Below, one piece after another: positions 24,300 to 34,260 of a stretch of DNA of 64,000 nucleotides (positions within the stretch are counted from its first letter, which is position 1; each line of letters starts with the position of its first letter). The position numbers were made by a program, and so were the translations under genes. This DNA comes from Metaphire vulgaris (lineage: Eukaryota > Annelida > Clitellata > Crassiclitellata > Megascolecidae): assembly GCA_018105865.1 (NCBI GenBank), contig CM030840.1:8824294-8888293 (forward strand), given 5' to 3'. A model generated the notes under the pieces. That model worked only from the letters and a program-made list of their open reading frames with translations. It was not told the DNA's origin and did not search any database.

Positions 24300-25447
24300 G
24301 TTTAGCTTTGGCGTGGCTGAAGGACTATCTTGCGGACCGCACACAGTCAGTGTCCTGGGACGGTTCCCTGTCAGCCTCACGCAGAGTAATCAGCGGCGTG
24401 CCGCAAGGGTCAGCCCTCGGTCCACTCCTATTCGTACTCTACGTGGCGGATGTCGGGCGGATCGTCGAATCGTTCGGTTTATCCTGTCACGCGTACGCCG
24501 ATGATGGACAGGTATATTCCTCCTGTCTGCCGCCGGAGACCGATCTTCTCTTGAAGCGTCTTAAAGACTGCATATGTGAGATCGCGCGTTGAGCCGCCAT
24601 CAATCGGTTGGCCCTAAACCCCAGAAAGACCGATCTGATATGGTTCAGCACACCGAGGAAGAAATATCTGATCCCTCGTACTGAGCTTCACCTTGACGAA
24701 GCCGACATCCAACCGTCGACGGAGGTGCGTTTGCTCGGAGTACTTTTAGATGAGACGCTGTCGTTGGTGGGCCATGTCGAGAACGTGACCCGAGCGTGTT
24801 TCCGGAAACTCCGAACGATCAGAGAGGTACGTCGATTCATCTCGACGGCGGCCGCCATACAACTGGCTCGCGCCTTCGTCGTAACACGAATCGTCTACTG
24901 CAACGGGACACTGCTGGGCCTTCCTGATCGCCAGCTCGCCCGGCTCCAATCAATCCTCAATGCCTCCGCTCGGGTGATCTTCAGGGTGCGGTGGCATGAT
25001 CACGTTACCTCACTACTCCGGGACAAATTGCACTGGCTACGTGTCCCAGAGCGAATCGTGTTCAAGCGCTGCTGGTTAACGTTTCGGGCTCTACACGACC
25101 CATTCTGCCCGGAATATCTTGCGACGCTCGTTCGGAGACCGGCATGGACAGATCAACGGCTCCACCTTCGTTCCAGAACTCGAATTCAACTTTATGTTCC
25201 ACCTCCGTCGAAGACCGTCAAGTTTGGAGTACGCTCTTTCTCGCGCGGAAATCCTCCCCTGTGGAATTCACTGCCGGACTGCGTGTCGTCCGTGACTTCC
25301 TTCGGAGAGTTTGCGAACAAGTTAAAGACGCACCTATTCAACATCTCGTTTCCATGTTTATTGTAAAGCACCCTTGACTTTGGCCCTTGCTATGTTACGG
25401 CGCTATATAAATTGCCATGAACAATAACAATAACAATAACAATAACG
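24300..25447 (+). pseudogene. L2-B LINE RT, almost open copy
   Basis: One frame with a single TGA at 24590-24592 encodes the RT from motif 3 onward: VISGVPQGSALGPLLFVLYV, then HAYADDGQVYSS (intact YADD catalytic box), RLALNPRKTDLIWFS, VRLLGVLLDETLSLVGHV, then IVYCNGTLLGLPDRQLARLQ, YVPPPSKTVKFGVRSFSRGN and PLWNSLPDCVSSVTSFGEF. The 3' UTR reads gtaaagcacccttgactttg and ggcgctatataaattg, ending in an ACAATA-type repeat (25418-25445). It is the best L2-B copy in the window. EN is missing through 5' truncation. Confidence 0.9.
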
Positions 25448-26044
25448 TGGTTAACAGAAAAACTGGTGCAGATTCACGAAACCCAACCCAACCCTACAAT
25501 TGTTTAAAAATCTCGACCCAACCCATGGGTTAACCCAACCCATGGACAAATCTGATCTGGCCCTCCGGCTGATCCTGGCAGAAAATAACGGGTGGCCTTC
25601 AGCACATCATTCGGTGATGCCTGGGAGACATTTGGAGGCAGTAGCTGTGAAGGCATTTATTCATCGGCCTCTGGCTCGGGATGTTTTCTTGTCAACTCCT
25701 TCAGCCCATCTCTGTCTGGCAGAACTGGTTCATCTTCTGAGCAAAGAATTCTCACTGCAGCACGAATATTGCCCTTTTCCAGCTTTGCAGACACGGCAGC
25801 TGCAGTTTTTCCATCCCTTGAAAAGTTTCTGCGAGATGTTTCAAAGTTACTTGAAGTTTTCACCGCATACCGCATACCGCATGGCATCATTGGAAAATGA
25901 AGCTTCTGAGAATATGGTAACATTTTTCTTAATTCGAGTTGATAGAAGCTGTCTTTTACCTCCTCTCTTTGGTACGGGGAGGATGTATTCGCCAAAATGT
26001 AAAAGTTTCGACCACAGATCACAGTTGTCTGGGTGGGTCACGAT

Positions 26045-26986
26045 CAGTGATGTTAATCCTTGTCCTGGTCCTTGTCCTTAAGGACTCATTAAGGACCAAT
26101 TTGAAGTCCTTGTCCTTGTCCTCGTCCTTGGGGACTCAGTCCTCATCCTTGTCCTCGTCCTTGGGGGCTCAGTCCTCGTCCTTATCCTCGTCCTTGCAGA
26201 TCGGTCCTTGTCCTGGTCCTTGTAACTTAGTCCTTGGAAAATCCTTATAAGTACCAAATTACTTGCATACCATTTTCAATTGTTCTGATAATTATGTTCC
26301 AAGGTAAGAGTAGTATTTGGATTCATATTTACATACTTGCTTTGAGTTATTCTAAATGTGTAGTCATTGTTTCCTTTATAATACCAGTTGAGCAGCTGAA
26401 CTTCCATTTCCTGTTTGAAAGCGTATGAACCAGACGCATGCGTTTGTTAAATTTCTATTATTCTTTAGTTTTATCTTAAAATACAGGTGTCATTGTCTAC
26501 AAACTTACAGGAATGTAACAAAGCACGATCAGCAATGGAGATTGGCAGTTGAACGAGTTTTTTCGCAAAGTGATATTAGGCCTCATCGTGCGTGCATGAC
26601 TGACCAGCTGTTGGAAACACTTGTTTATTTGAAATACAACATTGCTGTTGACTAGATTATGTTTTACAACATTCCTTTTTTGCTTCTATGATTTTGTGGT
26701 TCGATTTGAAATTGTTTTTGCTTTTTTTCCTTTCTGTCTTTTTTGTCTATAACAGAGATCGGTCCTTGTCCTTGTCCTTGTCCTTGGAGGTCAGTCCTTG
26801 TGGCCCTTGTGCTTGAGGGGTAAGTCCTGGTCCTTGTCCTCGTCCTTGGAGGGTCGGTCCTCGTCCTTATCCTCGTCCTTATCCTCGTCCTTGGGGAGTC
26901 AGTCCTTGTCCTTATCCTCGTCCTTGGGGGTCGGTCCTTGTCCTTATCCTCGTCCTTGGTGGGATCAGTCCTTGTTAACATCACTG
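26045..26986 (+). mobile_element. hAT transposon remnant, 942 bp, inside the RLE-LINE
   Basis: The TIRs CAGTGATGTTAA and TTAACATCACTG are perfect over 12 bp. GTCACGAT at 26037-26044 and 26987-26994 is a perfect 8-bp duplication. Subterminal regions are arrays of tccttgtcctcgtcc on both sides, in the same strand sense at the left and right. Near 26530-26655 the frame reads WRLAVERVFSQSDIRPHRAC and QLLETLVYLKYN, the C-terminal hAT dimerisation region, ending with a stop at 26653-26655. The catalytic core is missing, so this is an internally deleted copy. Confidence 0.9.
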
Positions 26987-27637
26987 GTCACGATGTCCTC
27001 TAGCAGCTTGCTTAGCGCCTCACTCACACAAAGGCGTGCGCTTGCTAGTATGTGCCTCAAGAGCCGACCTGGAACGCACGGATGTGACAGCAGGGTGCTG
27101 TCAGTTGAGCTTTCGGCGTTGTCTACTATCTGAATCTGGACGGTTGGAAAGTTCCGCGTTCTTACGTTGGTCGACGGAGGATTGTAAGATGGACGCTGGC
27201 TCTCTGTGTGACCCTGGGCATGGGGTGTTGCGCGGTCCATGCCTATGAATTAGACCCTCACGGTTGTGTAGTTGCCTGACTTGGTGACAAATACTGCAAG
27301 TGCCCTTCGCCTTTAGCAAGGACTGCGAAGTTGGCCACCGAAGTCGAAGACATCATTTACGACGGGAGACGTCTAACTGGAGACGACGACGACGACGTCC
27401 ACAGAATGTTTACGATTTGCGGCCATTTTTAACGGTGAAGTTAGGCAAAGATTTCACGCAAAATTTACGAAATCCCGACCGAAAATTACAACAGTGTACT
27501 GGTAGGCAGGTCTACAAAACGAAAATCTCCGATAGTATACGTATACTGAATGAAAATATACGTCGTGATTCGAAATAAATAAATAAAAGTCCACGACTCA
27601 GCGAAATATCAACTGCCACGCTGCAGCGCCACCCACC

Positions 27638-27788
<151 letters not shown>

Positions 27789-27789
27789 A

Positions 27790-27905
27790 AAGGGGATGGT
27801 TTTCCCGGGTCACGGATCTTTCCCCAAGCTTCACGGTCTTGGACGGAGGGGGGACGTAGAGGCGAGATCGTTTGCTGGAACGAAGCTGTTTGCGACAGTC
27901 ATGCG
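27790..27905 (-). pseudogene. L2-B LINE short 3' coding fragment
   Basis: The minus strand gives a decayed version of the RLYVPPPSKTVKLGERSVTR block, close in DNA to 52760-52860. It then enters the ATT array, so the tail replaced the rest of the gene. Confidence 0.45.
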
Positions 27906-28200
27906 TTCTGTCTGTAATAAGTAGAGAATATAAGATAGAGAATAACAGCAAAAAAGATGAATTTTTTTGCTTTTCAGCCTATTTTTCCAGTATGTTTATA
28001 AAAAGTCGAATGAAAATACTACGAATTACATTTTTGCTTAATAGTCTTTTCCGGCAAGGTTTAATAACATTTAGTGAACAAAAACACTAGGAATTACCTT
28101 TTCCCTCTAATTTTTTATTTTCTTAACTTTGCACACACACACACCAACTTCCTATAAATTTTTTTCATCCCCCACCTAGAATTCCTGGAACCGCCACTGG

Positions 28201-28836
28201 TAGGGTTGCCAGGTCCATGTCTCCAAAAAATAACCCTAACCCCCTAATCCAACGATTAAAAATTCGTATAGTTCTAGTCTACGTCACTGGTTCACTGCTT
28301 CCTAAAACTATTGTAAGTAGGTAAGTAAAATATCTTGGATTTCTATATTATATATTAAAAGTAAGTAAAGTAGCATCTCGTACATTTATACAGCGCTTTG
28401 GGAAGCAGCACAACTGTAGCTGCTTATTCTTAGGCGCTCAGCCTCTTTTGAAATAGCTGTGGGAAAGGTGAAAGATCAGCCAGGCACTAGTCAATATCCG
28501 AAGGGCAGTGAGGTTGTTACAGCTATGGAGGAAATTAATCCAGCAGAAGTATAATGCAACAATTATAGGAAATGAGGATTCAGAATTTATTGTTTGAACG
28601 TGTCCAAGTTCTACAAAGTACAAACTTCAGTTTAAATAGCTATATCCGAAGTTTAATGGTCAGTCAATTCCATAAATCAGATTGTACTAGACTGAGAGTG
28701 GCTTATTTGCTGTATTTTTGTAGTTTGCAAGAAAATACCGGACATATGCATGTCCGGTATTGCCTCAATTTTTTCACCGGACAAATTACCTAAATACCAG
28801 ACAATCCGGTCAAATATCGGACACCTGGCAACCCTA
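28201..28836. mobile_element. hAT-type element, 636 bp
   Basis: The TIRs are TAGGGTTGCCAGGT and ACCTGGCAACCCTA, perfect over 14 bp. GCCACTGG at 28193-28200 and 28837-28844 is a perfect 8-bp duplication. The inner right part repeats accggacatatg-ccggtattg and similar ccgg words. It holds a minus-strand L2-A fragment (28317-28640) and no transposase. Confidence 0.9.
28317..28640 (-). pseudogene. L2-A LINE 3' end nested in a hAT element
   Basis: The minus strand reads through the end of the L2-A ORF into a 3' UTR with tgcccttcggatattgac and the aagaataagcagctacagtt hairpin, then a TTAC-type tail (gtaagtaagtaaa near 28317-28330). The copy is 5'-truncated. Confidence 0.75.
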
Positions 28837-28949
28837 GCCACTGGATGTACACTTGTACAGATTAACTCATACTGTCATTGGACTGAATCAGAGCAGCTTC
28901 AGCTTCGGATTCTGAAGATTAAGAAATGGACGGAGGCAACTAGTCTAGT

Positions 28950-29575
28950 TTGAACCCTAGCAAAACAGAGTGACAGTGGTTAACGACTCGTCGGAAGGCG
29001 TAACTGATCAGCCATGCTCTGCTTCTAATTGACAGTCTACAGATAGTCCGGTCAATAGAAGTACGGCTCTTCGGAGTACTGTTGGACGAAGCGCTGTCGC
29101 TCAACAGACATATCAGCAACATATCTCGAACATGTTACTACCATTTCCGCCGGATCAGGGACGTTCGACGATACCTCTCTGCCTCAGAAACAACGCTACT
29201 GGTTCGAGCGTTTATACTTGGGAGGATTTGTGATTCCAATAAACTTTCATGGTTTTCCAGCCTATTTAACTCGGCTGATACACAGGCTTCCACTCACGGA
29301 ACGGCGTCTTCAGCTTCGCTCTGGACGCTGTGTCAAGATGGTCGCCCCCTCCCTACAAGACAGTGAAATTCGGCGAGAGGTCCGTATTGCCGGGTTACCT
29401 TGCATTCTGAAACTCATTACCTAGCTTTGTGACGAACGATCTATTCGCTAAGAAACTAAAAACGTACTTATTCAATATATCGTTCATGTGTTTGAAGTTT
29501 AAAGCGCTATTGACTTTAGCTTTTAGCTTCGATTATTGCGCTTCTTAAGTTGTCTAAATAACATAACATAACAAC
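28950..29575 (+). pseudogene. L2-B LINE, degraded copy
   Basis: The frames give VRLFGVLLDEALSLNRHISN, IRDVRRYLSASETTLLVRAF and, further on, RSGRCVKMVAPSLQDSE. The 3' UTR is tttaaagcgctattgacttt and ttgcgcttcttaagttgtct, ending in an ACAT-type repeat near 29565. There is an internal deletion around 29230-29270. Confidence 0.75.
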
Positions 29576-29589
29576 ACGACATTAGGTTT

Positions 29590-30190
29590 TCTGTTCTCAT
29601 GGTCAGGGTCCAATGTTGTTCTGAAGCAGAATGTCATGTATATCACAGATTTTATTGGCAATTGAACTGACGCTAAAAACAGCGTGTTTCAACATTGAAC
29701 TTCGCATTGATGCAGTGTCCATTGAGTTGTTACATTCGAGGAAATCTGCATCTAAAGGCCAGAGACAGTTGTATAGGAAGCATTGAGACACGAATGCCTG
29801 GCGATACGAGTATAGACCAATGTTCATGGCATTCTCGTGTGGCCGGTGCATTCGTCTGATCTCCTCTGACTTAGTGCTGTTGGTAATGATTGCATGACAC
29901 GAAAATGTTCTCGTTCATAAGGTTATCTGTTGTCACGAGCAGTGATAATCTGACTCGGGTGGATTCGGTAGTGAAAAAGTCCAAACGCACTGCGGCGCCC
30001 AACCCAGTCTGACTTGTACAGGATACGATTTCTGATTTCTGCCTAAATACAGCAGCTGTAGGCAAGTGTAGCTGTAGCGCTCATTCCCAGAGACAATCAG
30101 AGTTTGAATGCCGCTATCTAACGATCTACGTAGCGATAATATAAGTAATGTGAGTAGACATTTAAATTTAATTATTCTCCACAAGATTTG
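29590..30190 (-). other. Unassigned minus-strand open segments
   Basis: Frames at 29603-29851 (LYNCLWPLDADFLE and SSIANKICDIHDIL) and 29871-30184 stay open and look coding in composition, but I do not recognise them. They end at an ATT microsatellite. A relic of a mobile-element protein is the simplest guess. Confidence 0.25.
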
Positions 30191-30196
30191 ATCTTA

Positions 30197-30316
<120 letters not shown>

Positions 30317-31260
30317 CAAGAGGACTTCTATAGTGCTGTGGCATAACAAAGGTCAAAGTCAAGGTGCTTTGACCAGATGTCACTTGAATGGGTTTGAGAG
30401 TGTTTGTTAGCAGTCAAGTATAGCTCTTTCAATGTCAGATATGCAGTCAGGTTGTAACATTTGCACTTCTAGAATGAATCGTTGTTAGTTTTTGTGATTG
30501 CTGATCATGGGAATCTATTGGCTATCTAATGCCTATTGACGTCTCCAAATTATTTGGGATTCGTGTGTACTGGCCTTTGATGATTATAATGCACATCTGT
30601 CCGTCTGTCCGTCTGTCTGTCTGTCTGCCTATCTGTCTGCCTGCCTGCCTGCCTGTCTGTCTGTATTTGTAGCCATCCACTTTCTGTAAATTCTTGCTTG
30701 AGTAGCTGCTTTCTCAATTATTTATTGTGGCAGCCATCTCTGTCAAGTAGTTCCCATCTATCTCCATTAGGCATTAGCGCTAGTTGCCGTAATTTTTCTG
30801 GAGCACAATGAATAACAACATAATATGCTTACAATATTCATTCCTGATTCTCTGGCTAAAATCTAACTTGGTATGATAGCTTAGTTCTGTGGAAGGTTTA
30901 ACAGAACAACTGAGCCACCAACCCACCCAAATCATTTAAGCATTTCCTCAATGGGATGGCGCTGATTGGATCATTTTTGACTGTTTCTATTTAATGCAGC
31001 TTCACAGATTTTATTATTACTGCAGCTATTTAAGATTTGATCTATCAGTTAAATGTGGTTTTCAGATAACTTGAATGTTATCAACAATTTTCTCTTTTTA
31101 GAAATTCCGAAATTCCAGGAAAAAGTACATTTTTATCTACTGCTGCTTCTAAATACTTTCAAGGAACTAAGCGCAGCTCATCACCATTTGGTGAGTATTT
31201 TATTTAACTGTTCTACTTATTGCCTGGCTAACTTTCCCGAAACAATCAAAGATACTAAAC
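30317..31260. other. Mostly unannotated; CTGT/CTGC microsatellite at 30598-30664
   Basis: A tetranucleotide array gtctgtctgcctgcctg lies at 30598-30664. At 31102-31191 an acceptor-like tttttag and a donor-like gtgagt flank a short open stretch; see the rejected list. Nothing else is supported. Confidence 0.4.
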
Positions 31261-31261
31261 C

Positions 31262-31480
31262 TTTAACGGAGGGAAAGATGCAAAAGCAACTGGACAAAAT
31301 ACATGAGAAAATTAAGCAGAAGCGTCTTGAAAACTTAAAAAACTTAGCATGATTTAAAGTGGCTTAGAAGGCATTACTGCCTGTGTGAAAGCCTCTAAGG
31401 TTCAATAACGGGGCTTGAAACCCGCTCCGTCAGCCTGACGCTCCAGCACGTAACCCACTCTGCCATCTTCCGCCCCCTGC
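31262..31480 (-). mobile_element. tRNA-derived SINE, copy 2
   Basis: On the minus strand it begins gcggaagatggcagagtgg (box A region), then gggtttcaagccccg (box B), then the body ggctttcacacaggcagtaa and gccactttaaatcatgctaa. It matches copy 1 (4736-4930) in the same order. The 5' tRNA-like part is better kept here. Confidence 0.8.
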
Positions 31481-32079
<599 letters not shown>

Positions 32080-32364
32080 CAGTATTTCTCAAACTGTGGG
32101 TTGCGATCCAAAAGTGGGTCGTAGGGCTCAGCCTAGTGAATCGCGGGATGGCGCTAAATTTGATTCAGAAGTGTAATCTCTTTTAACCAATGCCATAATG
32201 TCAAAAGACTTGAAAGTTGCAAGTAGGCTTAGGTTTTAATAAATTTATACGCCTGATTAGTGCTTTATTAAAGCTTACTTGACAATGAGTTTTCATGGTC
32301 GCGCATGCTACATACAAAGCCGCTGAAGGGACTCGCACAGCTCCAAAAAACTAGGGAAACCCTG
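32080..32364. mobile_element. hAT/Charlie-like MITE, 285 bp
   Basis: The left end cagtatttctcaaactgtgg and the right end aaaactagggaaaccctg (inverse cagggtttccctagtttt) resemble Charlie-type hAT TIRs (CAGxGxTTCTCAAACT). The flanks ttatatag and gtcgatag match at only five positions, so the duplication is decayed or absent. It has no coding capacity. Confidence 0.5.
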
Positions 32365-32529
32365 GTCGATAGTACTTTTTAAATTAATCCTATTTCGCAA
32401 TAACGCAAGAAAAGCGTATCCTTGCCATTTTGCTCTGAAACTCTACTAACAACAGGGAATCATAATCTAATATATTATAATATAATAATAATCTAATATA
32501 TAACATAATCTAATCGTAATATATTTGTA

Positions 32530-32762
32530 ATCGTTTCGTCGCCGCACGGCATTATTTGGACACGTTGCACGGCTGGACGTTAACACCCAGCACATGGCGT
32601 CCTTGTCTGCGTCGTAACGAACGTTCCTCCCGCGACGTTCTTGGATCCAGCAGATTGAAGATGGATCCTCCTCCACTACCGGTATAGCGCGCGAATGGAA
32701 CAAAGCACTAGGACGTGGACACTCCACTAAGGGCGCAACGGACCTCCGCTGTCCAAGCGATC

Positions 32763-32854
<92 letters not shown>
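32530..32854 (+). pseudogene. EN-RT LINE C-terminus with GAT-repeat tail
   Basis: The plus strand reads RRTALFGHVARLDVNTQHMA, then RRSWIQQIEDGSSSTT and IAREWNKALGRGHSTKGAT. This FGHVARL...W.QQIE pattern is the C-terminus of a LINE of the EN-RT type. It ends in a GAT microsatellite (32764-32854), the usual simple tail of this group. Confidence 0.7.
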
Positions 32855-32855
32855 T

Positions 32856-32952
32856 GAATGCCGAATTGGGGGCTTCAGTTTCCATACGCGGTAGGATATC
32901 TCGAAGCTTCTCGTGACTTTCATAGAAAAGAACAGCATCGTCGGCGTAATTG
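32856..32952 (-). pseudogene. LINE RT catalytic-box fragment
   Basis: The minus strand reads FNYADDAVLFYESHEKLRDI, with an intact YADD. It is only about 30 codons long, directly next to the GAT tail of the LINE on the other strand. It is a separate insertion or inverted piece. Confidence 0.65.
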
Positions 32953-32959
32953 AACGCCC

Positions 32960-33780
32960 AAAGCAAAAAAAATGCCTCGAAAGTGCATAGGCTTAAATAC
33001 TGTTGACAATTTCTGTTATATTTGCGGGGAAGGGACATTTGCCAAACAGAAGAAAGGTATCACTTCTCAAGTGCATGGGGCATATCGTCTTTAATTTGGA
33101 TGCAAGATTGGGGACCAAGTCAAGTCTTGGGCCGTCATATATGCTGCACTACATGTGCAGCGCAGCTGTCACAGTGGCTGAAAGGCATTGATGGTCTTTT
33201 GCCATTCAGCCTTAATGGCAAAAGACTATCAATGCCTTTTGCAGTCCCAATGGTGTGGAGACAAATGGCGTGGAGAGAGCCAAGTAACCACACAAATGGC
33301 TGTCACTAATGCTTTCACACTTCTTCTCCCTTTTTCCAGCGGGTTAAAGAAACAAAGGAAATCGATTTCCAAATTTCTGTCAGCATTGAGACCACGTCCA
33401 CATGGTGAGGGACTTCCAATTCCCGAACCTCCCTCAGATTATAATCTCGATTTGTCTGATGAAGACGGGATGAGTCGACCGGTTCTCTTAGTCGGCAGAT
33501 GATACTGAAGTAAGATACTGAAGTAAATTTGTGATAAAAATTCCACTGTGGCATATCATGAACCTCACGTAAAAAGAGGAATTAAATGCCCTGGTTCGTG
33601 ATTTGTACTTACCCAAGAACAGAACACAATTGCTAGGTTCAATACTCTAATAATGGAATCTTCTAGAAGATACATCATAGCTACTACATATCTAAAGCGC
33701 CACCAGCAGTTGAAACCTTTCTTCGGAAAGGAAGGTAGTCTGGTATTTTGTTTCGATATTGCCTTAAATATCACTTACGA
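32960..33780 (+). pseudogene. CYIC-family protein, copy 3 (fragment)
   Basis: The plus strand starts near 32970 with NTVDNFCYICGEGTFAKQK, then FGCKIGDQVKSWA; after frameshifts, SMPFAVPMVWRQMAWREPSN, KKQRKSISKFLSALRPRPHG and IPEPPSDYNLDLSDEDGMS. Later (33575-33780) come ALVRDLYLPKNRTQLLGSIL and a piece like the WRLFID block of copy 2. The C-terminal half is missing. It has a tandem duplication of the LMAKDYQ/NGKRLSM region. All three copies lack introns. Confidence 0.7.
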
Positions 33781-34260
33781 GCCAGAAGAATGGAGACTAT
33801 CTGTAGACTATCTGCAGTGACGCAGATTAGTCGCTTGAGATTTTGTTCTCTTCAGTTTGTTTATTAACTCGACAAATTTGAATGTTGCTCTTGCGAATTG
33901 TTAAAATTTTTACTCTTAATTTTTAGGCTGTTTCCTGCAGTTTATGTCGGTATATTTTTCTTTAACCAGTTTTATTTAACTTTGCCGGAATTTATAGACT
34001 CAGAATCAACATGACCTATTATCGCTCATTTCATTACCGTTACTATTTGTAATTGAATTGAACTTAGGCCTTCTCTTAGTTTTTACAAATTAAATTTTTA
34101 CTCCACACTAATATTGGCTGCACTTTTGACCTCGTGCTGAGCTTGTGAGCCGCTGCATGAGCTGAAAAGATAATTTGACTTTTCTTCACAACTTTATTTT
34201 ACTCTCGTTAATCTCAGCCTGACATCATGACATTATTTCCTCTCTATTTGTTTATTCTAA
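33781..34260. other. Upstream region of the L2-A LINE; no gene recognised
   Basis: AT-rich. It may include the 5' UTR of the element that becomes open at 34261, but the 5' border cannot be fixed from one copy. Confidence 0.35.

Larger units (their letters stand above)
23214..25554. mobile_element. hAT-type element, 2341 bp, inside the RLE-LINE
   Basis: The TIRs are CAGAGTTGTCCATGGGT at the left and ACCCATGGACAAATCTG at the right (one mismatch). ATCTGGCC at 23206-23213 and 25555-25562 is a perfect 8-bp target duplication, as expected for hAT. Inside the ends there are many aacccaacccaacc subterminal repeats. No transposase is recognised at 23470-24240. The right half is filled by an L2-B LINE (24300-25447), inserted later. 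Confidence 0.85.
22691..27330 (-). pseudogene. RLE-LINE: N-terminal zinc finger to RT fingers (in pieces)
   Basis: Coding pieces are 27330-26995, 26036-25563 and 23205-22691. The first holds CSICHQVRQLHNREGLIHRH, a possible Cys/His finger, and later GRLLRHILASARLCVSEALS. The second reads THPDNCDLWSKLLHFGEYIL and ends DGLKELTRKHPEPEADE. The third reads GPDGISPQHIL, GRTLMALQKKTGGLRPIAIG, QLGVGIPGGCEAAVHSARRF and ELVKLDFSNAFNSLSR; the Asp of LDFSNAFN is the first RT catalytic residue. A stop at about 23180 and a few frameshifts break it. Both pauses in the frame are exact transposon insertions. Confidence 0.75.
20721..27400 (-). mobile_element. RLE-LINE retrotransposon split by three later insertions
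   Basis: This is a single minus-strand element. Its coding order runs from about 27330 (N-terminal zinc finger) to 20725 (C-terminus), interrupted at 26045-26986, 23214-25554 and 22284-22685. At each break the reading frame rejoins across the target-site duplication: EDIVT|HPDNCDLW, AGGPDG|IS and ITSQ|RRAQQGDPL. Removing the inserts leaves about 2.9 kb, about 960 codons. The 3' end has no UTR; the TAA stop leads straight into a TAA repeat. It is a decayed member of a restriction-like-endonuclease LINE lineage. Confidence 0.8.

Noticed and set aside
26045..26986. tccttgtcc arrays read as a minisatellite
   Set aside because: They lie only inside a TIR/TSD-bounded hAT element on both sides of the coding relic, so they are its subterminal repeats.
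30598..30664. CRISPR-like array
   Set aside because: It is a plain CTGT/CTGC tetranucleotide microsatellite without spacers, in a eukaryotic context.
31102..31191. Possible host exon: acceptor tttttag, about 90 bp open, donor gtgagt
   Set aside because: The encoded peptide matches nothing I know, no partner exon is seen nearby, and short acceptor/donor pairs occur often by chance in AT-rich DNA.
31266..31352. Lys-rich small ORF (QKQLDKIHEKIKQKRLENLK)
   Set aside because: It lies on the antisense of the SINE tail, which explains the sequence.
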